Part shown: piece after piece, positions 50,205 through 58,243 of the stretch
Numbering within the stretch: position 1 is the first letter of the stretch
How the letters are laid out: each line of letters starts with the position of its first letter
Source of the DNA: an uncultured Clostridia bacterium
GTDB taxonomy: Bacteria > Bacillota > Clostridia > Christensenellales > Borkfalkiaceae
Assembly: GCA_949283125.1 (NCBI GenBank)
Contig: CASDRK010000018.1
Span: 62,001 to 126,000, forward strand
Length of the DNA stretch: 64,000 nt
Direction of reading: 5' to 3'
Notes under the pieces: model-generated
The model's input: the letters and a program-made list of their open reading frames with translations, nothing else
What the model was told of the DNA's origin: nothing
Databases searched by the model: none
Position numbers and translations under genes: made by a program

Positions 50205-50576
50205 ATGTCCTTTCTCGTCTACGCTGCGGCCGGCTTTCTGTCCGGACTCATAGGCGGCATGGGCATGGGCGGCGGCACCGTGCTCATCCCCGCGCTCACC
50301 GTGTTCTGCGGCGTGGAGCAGCACGCCGCGCAGGCGGCCAATCTGCTGTCCTTTCTGCCCATGGCCGCGTTTTCGCTCTCGGTCCACAAAAAGCAGGGGT
50401 TAATGCGCACGGACGGCATATTGTCCGTGATATTGCCCGCCGTCGCGGCCTCAGCGCTCGGCGGGGCGGCAGCGCTCGTATTGCCCGCGTCGGCGCTGCG
50501 CAGGCTCTTCGGCGCGTTTCTCGTCGCGCTTGCCGCGCGCGGCGCGCTCGGCTTTTTTTCTTCGCCGCGCGACTGA
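50205..50576 (+). CDS. TSUP/TauE-like permease, C-terminal half
   Basis: A 123-residue membrane protein, again with GFLSGLIGGMGMGGGTVLIPAL, the repeat motif of TSUP. It starts one nt after the upstream half-gene stop and shares its helical layout. The last 126 bp overlap antisense with the 3' end of the flippase gene at 50451. Split halves are known in some Clostridia but are less common than fused ones. Confidence 0.8.
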   Translation: MSFLVYAAAGFLSGLIGGMGMGGGTVLIPALTVFCGVEQHAAQAANLLSFLPMAAFSLSVHKKQGLMRTDGILSVILPAVAASALGGAAALVLPASALRRLFGAFLVALAARGALGFFSSPRD

Positions 50577-52091
50577 ACCGCCGCGGCGCTCTTTGCGCGG
50601 GCGGCGCAGGAGCTTTTTCAGCGGCTGCATGCCCGCCATGCCCGCCGCTGCGAATGCCGCAAGCGTGAACGCCGTCACCGCGCCGCCGCACAGCAGTATG
50701 TTGGCCGCCGGCGACAGCCCGCCTGTCAGATTTCGCAGCAGGCGGCCGAACAGACAGCCGCCCGCGCATATCGCCGCGCTCGCCGCCGCATGCCGGCCAA
50801 AGCGCGCCTCCGGACATTTGCGCTTCAGCAGACGCGCGTTCATCGCGGCGGTTATCGCATAGCTGCCCGTCATCCCTATCATGTACGAATAGATCCCCGC
50901 GCGCGGCGTCAGGATGAAGATGCTCGCCAGCATGAACAGCGCGCCCGTAAAAAAGTATATCAGCGTCTGTACCTCGCAGTTCATGGAATTGAGCACGGTG
51001 GTGGTCATCATGGAGATGCACATCGGGAACAGCATGAACGAAAAATCGCGTATCACCCTGCCGCTGAAGGCGTTGCCGAACAGCAGCTCGCCCGCGTCTT
51101 CGCCGAGCGTGAACAGCGCCGGTATCAGCGCGGCCGCAATGAGGACGGCCGTCTTTATCGTCCGCTCCACGTCCCGCGCGAGCGCCTGCCTGCGCCGCGC
51201 GTAGTAATGCTCGCTCATCTCGGGCGCGGCCACGACGGCTATCGAGCCTATCAGCGAATTGGGTATGAACAGCACGGGCAGGCTCATGCCCGTCACGGCG
51301 CCGTACAGCGCAAGCGCCTGCGAGTTGTCGTATCCGCAGGCCGTTATCAGCAGTGCGGGCAAAAATGTGGCCACCACCGAATTTATCAGCGAGGCGGAGG
51401 TGCGCATGGCGGTTATCGGCATGGCGGAAGCCAGCAGCGGCTTCAGCTCCGCGCGCGGGTCTACGAATCTCCCGCCGCGGGCCAGATACCACCCAACTGA
51501 AACGATAAAGGAAAACACATACGAGATCAGCGCGGCGGCGGTGGCCCTGAACGCCCCGTCCGACGGCGAATCGGCAAACAGCACCAAAAGCGTGCCCAGC
51601 ACCACCATCACGGCGTCCTCGGCAAGCTCAATAAGCGAATAGGCAACAAACTGCTTGTTGCCCCAGAATGCGCCCCTCATAACGGCGTAAACGGAGGTGA
51701 GCACCAGCCCCGGCAGCAACAGCACGAATATGTTCAGGCTCTTTTCGTCGGGAAACAGAAAGGCTATCAGCCCGCGGCCGAAAAATATTATCACGGCGGC
51801 CGGCACGGTGAATATCAGCGTGGCCGCCACCCCAGCGGATACCGCCGCGTGCTTGCCGCGCTCGGTGCCCGTGGCGCTCTGTTTTGCCATCATGCGCGAC
51901 ACCGTGACGGGCACTCCGCTCGAAGCCGCCGTCAGAAAGACCGAAAACACCGAAAGACATATCTGGTATATGCCCAGCCCCTCCGCGCCGAGAAAGCGCG
52001 AAAGTATTATCCTGTACGCGAACGACAGCGTCTTTTCTATGGTCGAAAAGGCCGTGACCTGCGCGGCCGATCTGTAAACGTTGCTTGCCAT
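50451..52091 (-). CDS. SpoVB/MurJ-like polysaccharide or lipid flippase (MOP superfamily)
   Basis: A 546-residue membrane protein with about 12-14 helices. The N-terminus (STIEKTLSFAYRIILSRFLGAEGLGIYQI) and GVPVTVSRMMAKQ are typical of stage V sporulation protein B and related Wzx/MurJ proteins that flip lipid-linked oligosaccharides. After the last helix the frame continues with an Arg/Lys-rich tail of about 45 residues that is antisense to the TSUP gene; the true functional end may be earlier. Possible roles: lipid II or spore-cortex precursor export. RBS is weak. Confidence 0.8.
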   Translation of the reverse strand: MASNVYRSAAQVTAFSTIEKTLSFAYRIILSRFLGAEGLGIYQICLSVFSVFLTAASSGVPVTVSRMMAKQSATGTERGKHAAVSAGVAATLIFTVPAAVIIFFGRGLIAFLFPDEKSLNIFVLLLPGLVLTSVYAVMRGAFWGNKQFVAYSLIELAEDAVMVVLGTLLVLFADSPSDGAFRATAAALISYVFSFIVSVGWYLARGGRFVDPRAELKPLLASAMPITAMRTSASLINSVVATFLPALLITACGYDNSQALALYGAVTGMSLPVLFIPNSLIGSIAVVAAPEMSEHYYARRRQALARDVERTIKTAVLIAAALIPALFTLGEDAGELLFGNAFSGRVIRDFSFMLFPMCISMMTTTVLNSMNCEVQTLIYFFTGALFMLASIFILTPRAGIYSYMIGMTGSYAITAAMNARLLKRKCPEARFGRHAAASAAICAGGCLFGRLLRNLTGGLSPAANILLCGGAVTAFTLAAFAAAGMAGMQPLKKLLRRPRKERRGGSVARRRKKAERAARGKRDEKRAEEPAQRRRGQYERCRPAER

Positions 52092-52130
52092 TACGCTCTA
52101 TTTTACCCGTCCGCCGCGCAAAATATGTTA

Positions 52131-52158
52131 ACATCCGTCGCCTTTTGTCGCATAGAAT
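52131..52158 (+). promoter_or_regulatory. Possible sigma-K-like promoter of the LysM-like gene
   Basis: An AAC (52130-52132) followed by 18 nt and CATAGAATATA (from 52151). This approximates the mother-cell pattern AC-N16/17-CATAnnnTA. Alternatively TTAACA (52128-52133)-19-TAGAAT could act as a weak sigma-A promoter. The ATG lies 6 nt after TAGAAT. Confidence 0.4.
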
Positions 52159-52164
52159 ATATAG

Positions 52165-52443
52165 ATGTTTGCTCTCGTATGCGACCGACCGCGCTTTGCG
52201 CGCATTTCCGGGCCCGATTCGGCCCGCCTTGCGGAGGAGCTGTTCGGCTGTCCCGCCGGGCGCGGGGAGAGGGGTGCCATATGTCCCGTCACTCCCGCGC
52301 CGTGCGACTGCGTCGTCGCCCGGCCGTTTGAAGACTTTGCCTCCATCGCGGCCCGCGTCGGGCTGGAAGAGGAGGCCCTCTCCTCGTTCAACGGCGGCGG
52401 AGCCGTCTGGCCGGGCAGAAAAATATGGCTGCCGCCGCGCTGA
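52165..52443 (+). CDS. Small LysM-like protein
   Basis: A 92-residue protein without signal peptide. Residues about 47-92 (CDCVVARPFEDFASIA, LEEEALSSFNGG, WPGRKIWLPP) match the LysM pattern: a V-x-R/G-D/E-x-x-x-S-I-A helix, then L-x-x-x-N and a closing G-x-x-I-x-x-P strand. LysM binds peptidoglycan or chitin-like glycans and is common in spore-coat morphogenesis proteins. The start codon has no SD and lies just after a -10-like box. A real gene is likely but not certain. Confidence 0.6.
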   Translation: MFALVCDRPRFARISGPDSARLAEELFGCPAGRGERGAICPVTPAPCDCVVARPFEDFASIAARVGLEEEALSSFNGGGAVWPGRKIWLPPR

Positions 52444-52486
52444 GCGCGCACCGTCCGCGACCCTGCGGCGGGCCGGGCGCGGGCAT

Positions 52487-52516
52487 AACAAAACCCCTGT
52501 CTTCCGCATAGAATAA
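52487..52516 (+). promoter_or_regulatory. Candidate sigma-K promoter of the 52551 gene
   Basis: AAC (52487-52489), 17 nt, CATAGAATAA (52507-52516): an exact fit to the mother-cell consensus mAC-N16/17-CATAnnnTA. TAGAAT at 52509-52514 could also be a sigma-A -10, but no -35 is seen. Confidence 0.5.
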
Positions 52517-52550
52517 AGTAAACCAAACCAAATTTTTACGGAGGTAAAAA

Positions 52551-53213
52551 ATGTCCTTTTATTCCAATTTTCAGTCCGCGCAGTGCCCCGGCGCCATTAC
52601 GGGCAACGCCCTGAACGGACTGTGCGAAAAGGTCTGCATACAGGCACAGAAGATATTCGACGCCTGCATAAAACAGATCCAGACGGAAAATTATACGCTT
52701 ACCCTCACGGACTTCACGCCCGCCGATCCTACATATCCTCTCACTTTCGTCAGCGCGCGCTCTGCGTCCTCCGCGGGTGAAATAACGTCGCTTTCGGTCG
52801 ATCGCCTCGCCGACAAGCCCGGCTGCGCCCGCGTTCAGGCCGCCGTCTCCATTCCGGTTGAGGTGGCCTACACCGACGCCGACGGCACGGAGGGCGTGGC
52901 GCAGGCCGTAATATCCGTTTCAGAAGACGTGCTCCTGTCCGTGCCGGCTCCGTCCATCATGCCCTATCGCGTCACCGCCGAAGCTTCGGCCGTGTGCGCG
53001 GAGGGCGCGTACAATGCCGAAGCGCAGACCTTTACCGTCAGCGCATGCATAACCGTCATACTCAAGGTGGCGGTAGACGTGCAGATACTTCTGCCCTCGT
53101 ACGGCTATTGCGCCATTCCTCCCGCGCAGGATTACTCGCAGGAGGTGTGTGCGGGCTTTTTCGAACTTCCCCTGTACCCGCAGTCAAAGGGCTGCGGCAA
53201 GTGCAGACAGTGA
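52551..53213 (+). CDS. Cys-rich protein of unknown function, possible spore protein
   Basis: A 220-residue cytoplasmic-type protein (no signal peptide) behind a good GGAGG RBS. Eight or more Cys are spread through it, including LCEKVCIQAQKIFDAC near 25-40 and the C-terminal GCGKCRQ. The middle is beta-rich with repeated V-x-V patterns (AQAVISVSEDVLLSVP, SACITVILKVAVDVQILLP). I do not recognise the family. The sigma-K-like promoter, the LysM-like neighbour and the SpoVB-like gene nearby suggest a sporulation role, which is inference. A terminator follows. Confidence 0.7.
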   Translation: MSFYSNFQSAQCPGAITGNALNGLCEKVCIQAQKIFDACIKQIQTENYTLTLTDFTPADPTYPLTFVSARSASSAGEITSLSVDRLADKPGCARVQAAVSIPVEVAYTDADGTEGVAQAVISVSEDVLLSVPAPSIMPYRVTAEASAVCAEGAYNAEAQTFTVSACITVILKVAVDVQILLPSYGYCAIPPAQDYSQEVCAGFFELPLYPQSKGCGKCRQ

Positions 53214-53223
53214 CGTCCTAAAG

Positions 53224-53257
53224 GCGGCGCGGCTGCGGCCGCGCCGCATATATTTTT
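53224..53257 (+). terminator. Intrinsic terminator after the Cys-rich gene
   Basis: GCGGCGCGGC (53224-53233) pairs with GCCGCGCCGC (53238-53247), loop TGCG, then ATATATTTTTA. Confidence 0.8.
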
Positions 53258-53349
53258 ATGTTTTTTATAGTACTATGTCACGCATAATCGGTTAAATAAT
53301 GGACATTATATAAAATTGCGTCTATTATCTTGCCGCAACGCAAAAACAC

Positions 53350-53378
53350 TTTAAAACGCGGGAAAAGTGTGCTACAAT
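53350..53378 (+). promoter_or_regulatory. Promoter positioned for a leaderless phosphoesterase mRNA
   Basis: TTTAAA 53350-53355, 17-nt spacer, TACAAT 53373-53378; only 6 nt lie between the -10 and the ATG at 53385. Confidence 0.6.
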
Positions 53379-53384
53379 GTATGC

Positions 53385-54080
53385 ATGAACATATTTGCCA
53401 TAAGCGATCTGCACCTTTCCGGGCTTTCGGATAAGCCCATGGACGTATTCGGCCGCAACTGGGAAGGTCACTTCGAAAAGATAAAAAACGACTGGCTTTC
53501 CAAGGTGCGCGGCGACGACGTCGTGCTCGTCTGCGGCGACATAAGCTGGGGCACCACGCTGGAAGAGGGGCTGTTCGACCTGGCTTCGCTCAAGGGGCTT
53601 CCGGGCAAAAAAGTTTTCGTGCGGGGCAATCACGATTACTGGTGGAACGGCATAACCAAGCTTCGCCGCGCCGCCCCGGACGACACGTTTTATTTTTTGC
53701 AGAACGACTGTCTCAGGTTCGGCAACGTGGTGCTCTGCGGCTCGCGCGGCTGGACGTGTCCCGGCAGCCCCGACTATACTCCGCACGACGAAAAGCTGTA
53801 TCTGCGCGAGGCCGAGCGGTTCAGGTTGTGCTTCGGCGAGGTAGCCAAGGTCAGGGAGGATGGCGACGTCCTCATCGCGCTCATGCACTATCCGCCCATG
53901 GGGCTCAGGCTGCAGCCCACGCTGTTCACGCAGCTGTTTGAAGAAAACAGGGTGGACAAGGTGGTGTTCGGCCATCTCCACGGCGAGGTTTTCTTTCCCT
54001 TCCGCCACGTAAAAGACGGCGTGGAATACATTCTCACTTCCTGCGACAAAGTCAATTTTTCCCTGCAAAAAATTTTGTGA
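53385..54080 (+). CDS. Calcineurin-like metallophosphoesterase
   Basis: A 231-residue enzyme with all metal-binding blocks: ISDLHLSG (D-x-H), CGDISWG (GD), RGNHDYWW (GNHD), MHYPP and GHLHG. Two metal ions would hydrolyse a phosphomonoester or diester; the natural substrate is unknown. The start at 53385 begins the first beta strand directly; a GTG at 53367 lies upstream of the -10 box and would not be on the predicted transcript. No SD is present. Confidence 0.9.
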   Translation: MNIFAISDLHLSGLSDKPMDVFGRNWEGHFEKIKNDWLSKVRGDDVVLVCGDISWGTTLEEGLFDLASLKGLPGKKVFVRGNHDYWWNGITKLRRAAPDDTFYFLQNDCLRFGNVVLCGSRGWTCPGSPDYTPHDEKLYLREAERFRLCFGEVAKVREDGDVLIALMHYPPMGLRLQPTLFTQLFEENRVDKVVFGHLHGEVFFPFRHVKDGVEYILTSCDKVNFSLQKIL

Positions 54081-54111
54081 TGATTTCGGCGGGAAATTTG
54101 TCCGCTTTCTC

Positions 54112-54140
54112 TTTACTTTTGCGCCGTTTGATGATATACT
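54112..54140 (+). promoter_or_regulatory. Sigma-A promoter of the pyr operon
   Basis: TTTACT 54112-54117, 17-nt spacer, TATACT 54135-54140; the start would be near 54147, giving a 180-nt leader. Confidence 0.8.
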
Positions 54141-54146
54141 TTTATA

Positions 54147-54326
54147 AATAAAAAATTTAGGCGGCGGAAAATAAATTGGCGGCAACGGTGTTAGCGGTTT
54201 TTTCAATATTCTCGTGACCCACGGGCGGAAGGATTGTGCGTTTTGAATGCGTGCGATCATTTCCGCTTTTTTTATGCCGGTCAATCAAAGGCGCAATAAA
54301 AATTCAACGTTCAAGGATATACAATC
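54147..54326 (+). promoter_or_regulatory. pyr operon leader with intrinsic terminator (candidate attenuator)
   Basis: The leader contains a hairpin GCGGAA (54225-54230) ... TTCCGC (54261-54266), with an inner stem ATTGTGCG/CGTGCGAT including G-U pairs, then seven T (54267-54273). The ATG of pyrB is 54 nt further on. A possible 13-codon ORF (TTG 54176 to TGA 54217) runs over a U-rich stretch (GTTTTTTCAATATTC) just before the hairpin. No PyrR-type binding loop is evident. Premature termination controlled by pyrimidine level is inferred. Confidence 0.65.
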
Positions 54327-55259
54327 ATGCTCAAAACAAAAGATCTGACGGGACTTTGTAACATCTCCGCCGGGGAGATAGACGAAATCCTGACCCTCGC
54401 CGCGTCCTTCAAGCGCAGGATAAAGGCGGGCGAAAAAAAGTTTTCCGACCTTGAAGGCAGGACGCTCGTCACGCTCTTCTACGAAAACAGCACCCGCACC
54501 CGCACGTCGTTCGAGCTTGCGGGCAAGTATCTCGGCGCGCACGAGGTCAACATATCGGCCTCGTCCAGCTCGGTGCAGAAGGGCGAAACGCTGATAGACA
54601 CGGGCAAGACGCTCGACGCTTTGAAGGTTGACTTCATTGCCATCCGCCATCCCATGGCGGGCGCGCCTCATCTTCTGGGCAGAACGGTCAGGGCGTCCGT
54701 TCTCAACGGCGGCGACGGCATGAACGAACACCCCACGCAGGCCCTTTTGGACATGCTCACCATGCGCGAAACTTTCGGCTCGCTCTCCGGGCTCAAAGTG
54801 GCCATTTTAGGAGACATCAAGCACAGCCGCGTGGCCAAATCCAATCTGTTCGGTCTCTCCAAAATGGGCGCGCAGGTCTGGGTGTACGCGCCCAGAACGC
54901 TCATTCCCGCAGGTTTCGAACAGCTGGGCGCGCACGTCGCCCGCTCGCGCGAGGAGGCGATAGAGGGCGCGCACGTCGTGATGGGGCTGCGCATCCAGCT
55001 GGAGCGTCAGTCCGGCGGGCTCTTCCCGTCGCTGTCCGAATATTCCCGCTTTTACGGCGTGAAGGAGGAGATGCTCTCGCTGGCCGCCCCCGGCGCGATA
55101 GTGATGCATCCCGGCCCCGTCAACCGCGGCATAGAGCTCACGCCCGGGCTCATCGACGGCGACAGCAGCCGCATAGAAGATCAGGTAACTTCCGGACTGT
55201 GCGTGCGCATGGCCGCGCTCAGACTGCTTTGTCAATACAGGGAGAAAAATTCGCTATGA
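54327..55259 (+). CDS. pyrB: Aspartate carbamoyltransferase catalytic subunit
   Basis: A 310-residue enzyme with the carbamoyl-phosphate loop ENSTRTRTSFELA (about 52-64), SSVQKGETLIDT, HPTQALLDM and HPGPVNRG. It makes N-carbamoyl-aspartate, the committed step of UMP synthesis. No pyrI follows, so it is the Bacillus-type unregulated trimer. The stop overlaps pyrC (ATGA at 55256-55259). Confidence 0.97.
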   Translation: MLKTKDLTGLCNISAGEIDEILTLAASFKRRIKAGEKKFSDLEGRTLVTLFYENSTRTRTSFELAGKYLGAHEVNISASSSSVQKGETLIDTGKTLDALKVDFIAIRHPMAGAPHLLGRTVRASVLNGGDGMNEHPTQALLDMLTMRETFGSLSGLKVAILGDIKHSRVAKSNLFGLSKMGAQVWVYAPRTLIPAGFEQLGAHVARSREEAIEGAHVVMGLRIQLERQSGGLFPSLSEYSRFYGVKEEMLSLAAPGAIVMHPGPVNRGIELTPGLIDGDSSRIEDQVTSGLCVRMAALRLLCQYREKNSL

Positions 55260-56530
55260 AAACGCTCATAAAGAACGGCAACGTGGTATTTAAGGACTGC
55301 GTGAAGAAGAAGGACATACTCATCGAAGACGGCAAAATAGCCGCCGTGGGCGACGGCCTTTCGGGCGCCGACGAGGTGATCGACGTCGCCGGCAAGACGG
55401 TCATACCCGGCATAATAGATATGCACGTCCACCTGCGCGAACCGGGATTCGAGGGCAAGGAGGACATAGCCTCCGGCTCGCTCGCCGCCGTTGCGGGCGG
55501 GGTCACGCAGGTCTGCTGCATGCCCAACACCGACCCGGTGTGCGACAATGCGGTCGTGGTCAGCTACATAATCAACAGGGCGAAGGAAGTCGGCCTGTGC
55601 AAGGTGCGTCCCATAGGTGCCATAACCCGCGGCGAGCAGGGCGAAAGCCTTGCCGACATCGGCAAGATGGCAAAGGCGGGCGCGGTGGCACTTTCGGACG
55701 ACGGGCGCTCCGTCATGAATTCCAACGTCATGCGTCTCGCCATGGAGTACGCTTCCGACTTCGGGCTCAAGTGTCTGTGCCACTGCGAGGATAAGACTCT
55801 CGTGGACGGCGGCGTCGTAAACGAGGGCTACAATTCCACGCTGTGCGGGCTCAAGGGCCAGCTGCGCGCGGTGGAGGACATAATGATCTCCCGCGATATC
55901 TGTCTGGCACGCAGTCTCGATCTCCCCGTGCACATCTGCCACGTCTCCACCTATTCGGGCGTGGACATAATCCGCGCGGCCAAGGCGAGCGGCGTAAAGG
56001 TCACCGCCGAGACCTGCCCGCACTATTTTATCCTCACCGACGACATCATAACCGGCTTTGACACCTTCACCAAGGTCAGCCCCCCCGTCAGGGAGGAGCG
56101 CGACCGTCTGGCCGTTATCGAGGGCCTGAAGGACGGCACGATAGACTGCATAGTCACCGACCACGCCCCCCATTCCCGCAAGGACAAGGAGGTGGAATAC
56201 AACCTCGCCGCGTTCGGCATGAGCGGGATAGAGACGAGCTTTGCCTTGAGCTACACCTATCTCGTCGGAAGCGGCGCGCTCACCCTGCCCGAACTCATGC
56301 GCAGGATGAGCTATAATCCCGCAAAGGTGCTCGGTCTCGAGGGCGGAGAGATAAGGGAGGGCGCCGTCGCCGACCTCGCCGTGGTGGACCTTGAGGAGAG
56401 CTACGAGATCGACGGCGAAAAATTCTTCTCCAAGGGCAAGAACACCCCCTTCAACGGCTACAAGGTCAAGGGCCGCGTGCTCATGACTCTGGTGGACGGC
56501 AAAGTGAAATTCGATATCCGCAAGATCTGA
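55256..56530 (+). CDS. pyrC: Dihydroorotase
   Basis: A 424-residue class I dihydroorotase. Metal site DMHVHLREPG (about 57-66), EDIASGSLAAVAGGVTQV, CMPNTDP, CHVSTYSG, and DHAPHS with catalytic Asp. It cyclises carbamoyl-aspartate to dihydroorotate. The start at 55256 overlaps the pyrB stop and gives MKTLIKNG; the frame extends 57 nt further into pyrB without an SD. Confidence 0.96.
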   Translation: MKTLIKNGNVVFKDCVKKKDILIEDGKIAAVGDGLSGADEVIDVAGKTVIPGIIDMHVHLREPGFEGKEDIASGSLAAVAGGVTQVCCMPNTDPVCDNAVVVSYIINRAKEVGLCKVRPIGAITRGEQGESLADIGKMAKAGAVALSDDGRSVMNSNVMRLAMEYASDFGLKCLCHCEDKTLVDGGVVNEGYNSTLCGLKGQLRAVEDIMISRDICLARSLDLPVHICHVSTYSGVDIIRAAKASGVKVTAETCPHYFILTDDIITGFDTFTKVSPPVREERDRLAVIEGLKDGTIDCIVTDHAPHSRKDKEVEYNLAAFGMSGIETSFALSYTYLVGSGALTLPELMRRMSYNPAKVLGLEGGEIREGAVADLAVVDLEESYEIDGEKFFSKGKNTPFNGYKVKGRVLMTLVDGKVKFDIRKI

Positions 56531-56572
56531 CGGCTCAAAGCCGCAAAATAATATTTTTTACAGGGCAGAGAT

Positions 56573-57487
56573 ATGATAGACAAACTCATTGACAGAATCG
56601 TAAAACTTCAGAACCCCACCTGCGTCGGGCTGGACACGGATTTTTCCTATCTTCCCGACGAACTGCGCGAAGGCATCTCCACCTTCGAGGGCGTGGCCGA
56701 AGGCCTGATAGAGTTCAACATGAACATCATAGACAAGGTCTGCGACATAGTCCCCGCGGTCAAGGTTCAGGTCGCCTATTACGAACAGTACGGCTACGAG
56801 GGCCTGCGCGCCTTCGATTACACCGTAAATTACGCCGCCGGCCGCGGTATGTTCGTCATCGCCGACTGCAAGCGCAACGACATAGGCTCCACGGCTTCGT
56901 GCTACTCAAAGGCCTACCTCGGCGCTGCCGACGTAAACGGCAAAAAAATAAAGGCCTTCCCCGCCGACATGCTCACCGTCAACGGCTATCTCGGCACGGA
57001 CGGCATCGCGCCCTTCGTGGAGGACTGCAAAAATCACGACAAGGGCATATTCGTGCTCGTAAAAACTTCCAACCCTTCGTCCGGCGAACTGCAGAACCTC
57101 AGGCTTGAAAACGGCAGATGCATCTACGAACAGATGGGTGCGCTCGTGGAGGAATGGGGCAGGGACACGATAGGCTCGTACGGCTATTCCGACGTCGGCG
57201 CGGTGGTCGGTGCCACCCATCCTGAGGAAGCGGCAAGGCTGCGCGCGCAGCTCAAAAACACCTTCTTCCTCATCCCCGGCTACGGCGCGCAGGGCGGCAG
57301 CGCCCAGATGCTGCGCTGCTGCTTCGACGAGCGCGGTCTCGGCGGCATAGTCAACAACTCGCGCGGGATAATCTGCGCCTGCAGAAAGCCCCGCTACAGC
57401 GGCATGTCCTATGCCGAGGCGGCCCGCGCCGCCTGCATAGACATGCAGCAGGATCTCGCGTCGGCCATAGGGAAGATGGGATCATGA
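56573..57487 (+). CDS. pyrF: Orotidine 5'-phosphate decarboxylase, type 2
   Basis: A 304-residue enzyme. VGLDTDFSYLP at the start and the active-site DCKRNDIGSTASCYSKAYLG, with the Lys/Asp tetrad; long form (type 2, about 270-310) rather than the 230-residue type 1. It converts OMP to UMP. GGGCAGAG lies upstream of the start; the stop overlaps pyrK (ATGA at 57484-57487). Confidence 0.96.
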   Translation: MIDKLIDRIVKLQNPTCVGLDTDFSYLPDELREGISTFEGVAEGLIEFNMNIIDKVCDIVPAVKVQVAYYEQYGYEGLRAFDYTVNYAAGRGMFVIADCKRNDIGSTASCYSKAYLGAADVNGKKIKAFPADMLTVNGYLGTDGIAPFVEDCKNHDKGIFVLVKTSNPSSGELQNLRLENGRCIYEQMGALVEEWGRDTIGSYGYSDVGAVVGATHPEEAARLRAQLKNTFFLIPGYGAQGGSAQMLRCCFDERGLGGIVNNSRGIICACRKPRYSGMSYAEAARAACIDMQQDLASAIGKMGS

Positions 57488-58242
57488 AAGAACTTGTCTG
57501 CACGGTAAAGAAAAATACCGAAATAGCCCTCGGCATATATTGCATGACCGTCACCCTGCCGGAGGAGGTCGAAGTTTCGGGCGGGCAGTTTCTCAACATA
57601 TCCACCGGCAACGACGCGCACCTTTTAAAGCGCCCCTTCGGCATAGTGCGTAAGGTCGGCAGGGACGTAACGTTCTGCTATCAGCTGCGCGGCGACGGCA
57701 CCGTCTGCCTGTCGCATGCAAGGGAGGGCGACAAACTGGCCGTCACCCTGCCGCTCGGCAACGGCTTTTGCATACCGGCCGAAGCCAAAAACATCTCGGT
57801 CGTCGGCGGAGGAGTGGGGATATTCCCCCTGCTGTCCGTCATCGAAAGCGTCAGGGATAAAAATTACCGCTGCTATCTGGGCTTCCGCTCAACGGCCTAC
57901 GCGTGCCTTTTGGACGACTTCAGGGCGGCAAGCTCGTCGCTTTGCGTCGTCACGGACGACGGCAGCCTCGGCGCCAAGTCCAACGCCGTATCGGCGTTCT
58001 TTGCCGACGGCGGCGAAAACTGCGACCTCATAATCGCCTGCGGCCCGCCGGTCATGCTCAGGGCGCTGAAAGAACGGTTGAAGGAACGCGGCGTCGCCGT
58101 GCCCTGTCTGGTCTCGCTCGAGGAGCGCATGGGCTGCGGCATAGGCGCCTGTCTGGTATGCGCGTGCAAAAAGAGCGACGGCTCCAACGCGCGCGTCTGC
58201 AAGGACGGCCCCGTTTTCAATATAGACGAGGTGGAGCTCTGA
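57484..58242 (+). CDS. pyrK: Dihydroorotate dehydrogenase electron-transfer subunit
   Basis: A 252-residue iron-sulfur flavoprotein. FAD-binding RPFGIV and the NAD-site GGGVGIFPLLS are followed by the [2Fe-2S] cysteines CGIGACLVCACKK and a distal Cys in VCKDGPVF. It passes electrons from PyrD to NAD+. It begins inside the pyrF stop and ends one base before pyrD. Confidence 0.95.
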   Translation: MKELVCTVKKNTEIALGIYCMTVTLPEEVEVSGGQFLNISTGNDAHLLKRPFGIVRKVGRDVTFCYQLRGDGTVCLSHAREGDKLAVTLPLGNGFCIPAEAKNISVVGGGVGIFPLLSVIESVRDKNYRCYLGFRSTAYACLLDDFRAASSSLCVVTDDGSLGAKSNAVSAFFADGGENCDLIIACGPPVMLRALKERLKERGVAVPCLVSLEERMGCGIGACLVCACKKSDGSNARVCKDGPVFNIDEVEL

Positions 58243-58243
58243 T

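Noticed and set aside
54147..54326. PyrR binding loop in the pyr leader
   Set aside because: The conserved PyrR anti-antiterminator core was not found by eye, so a PyrR mechanism is not claimed.
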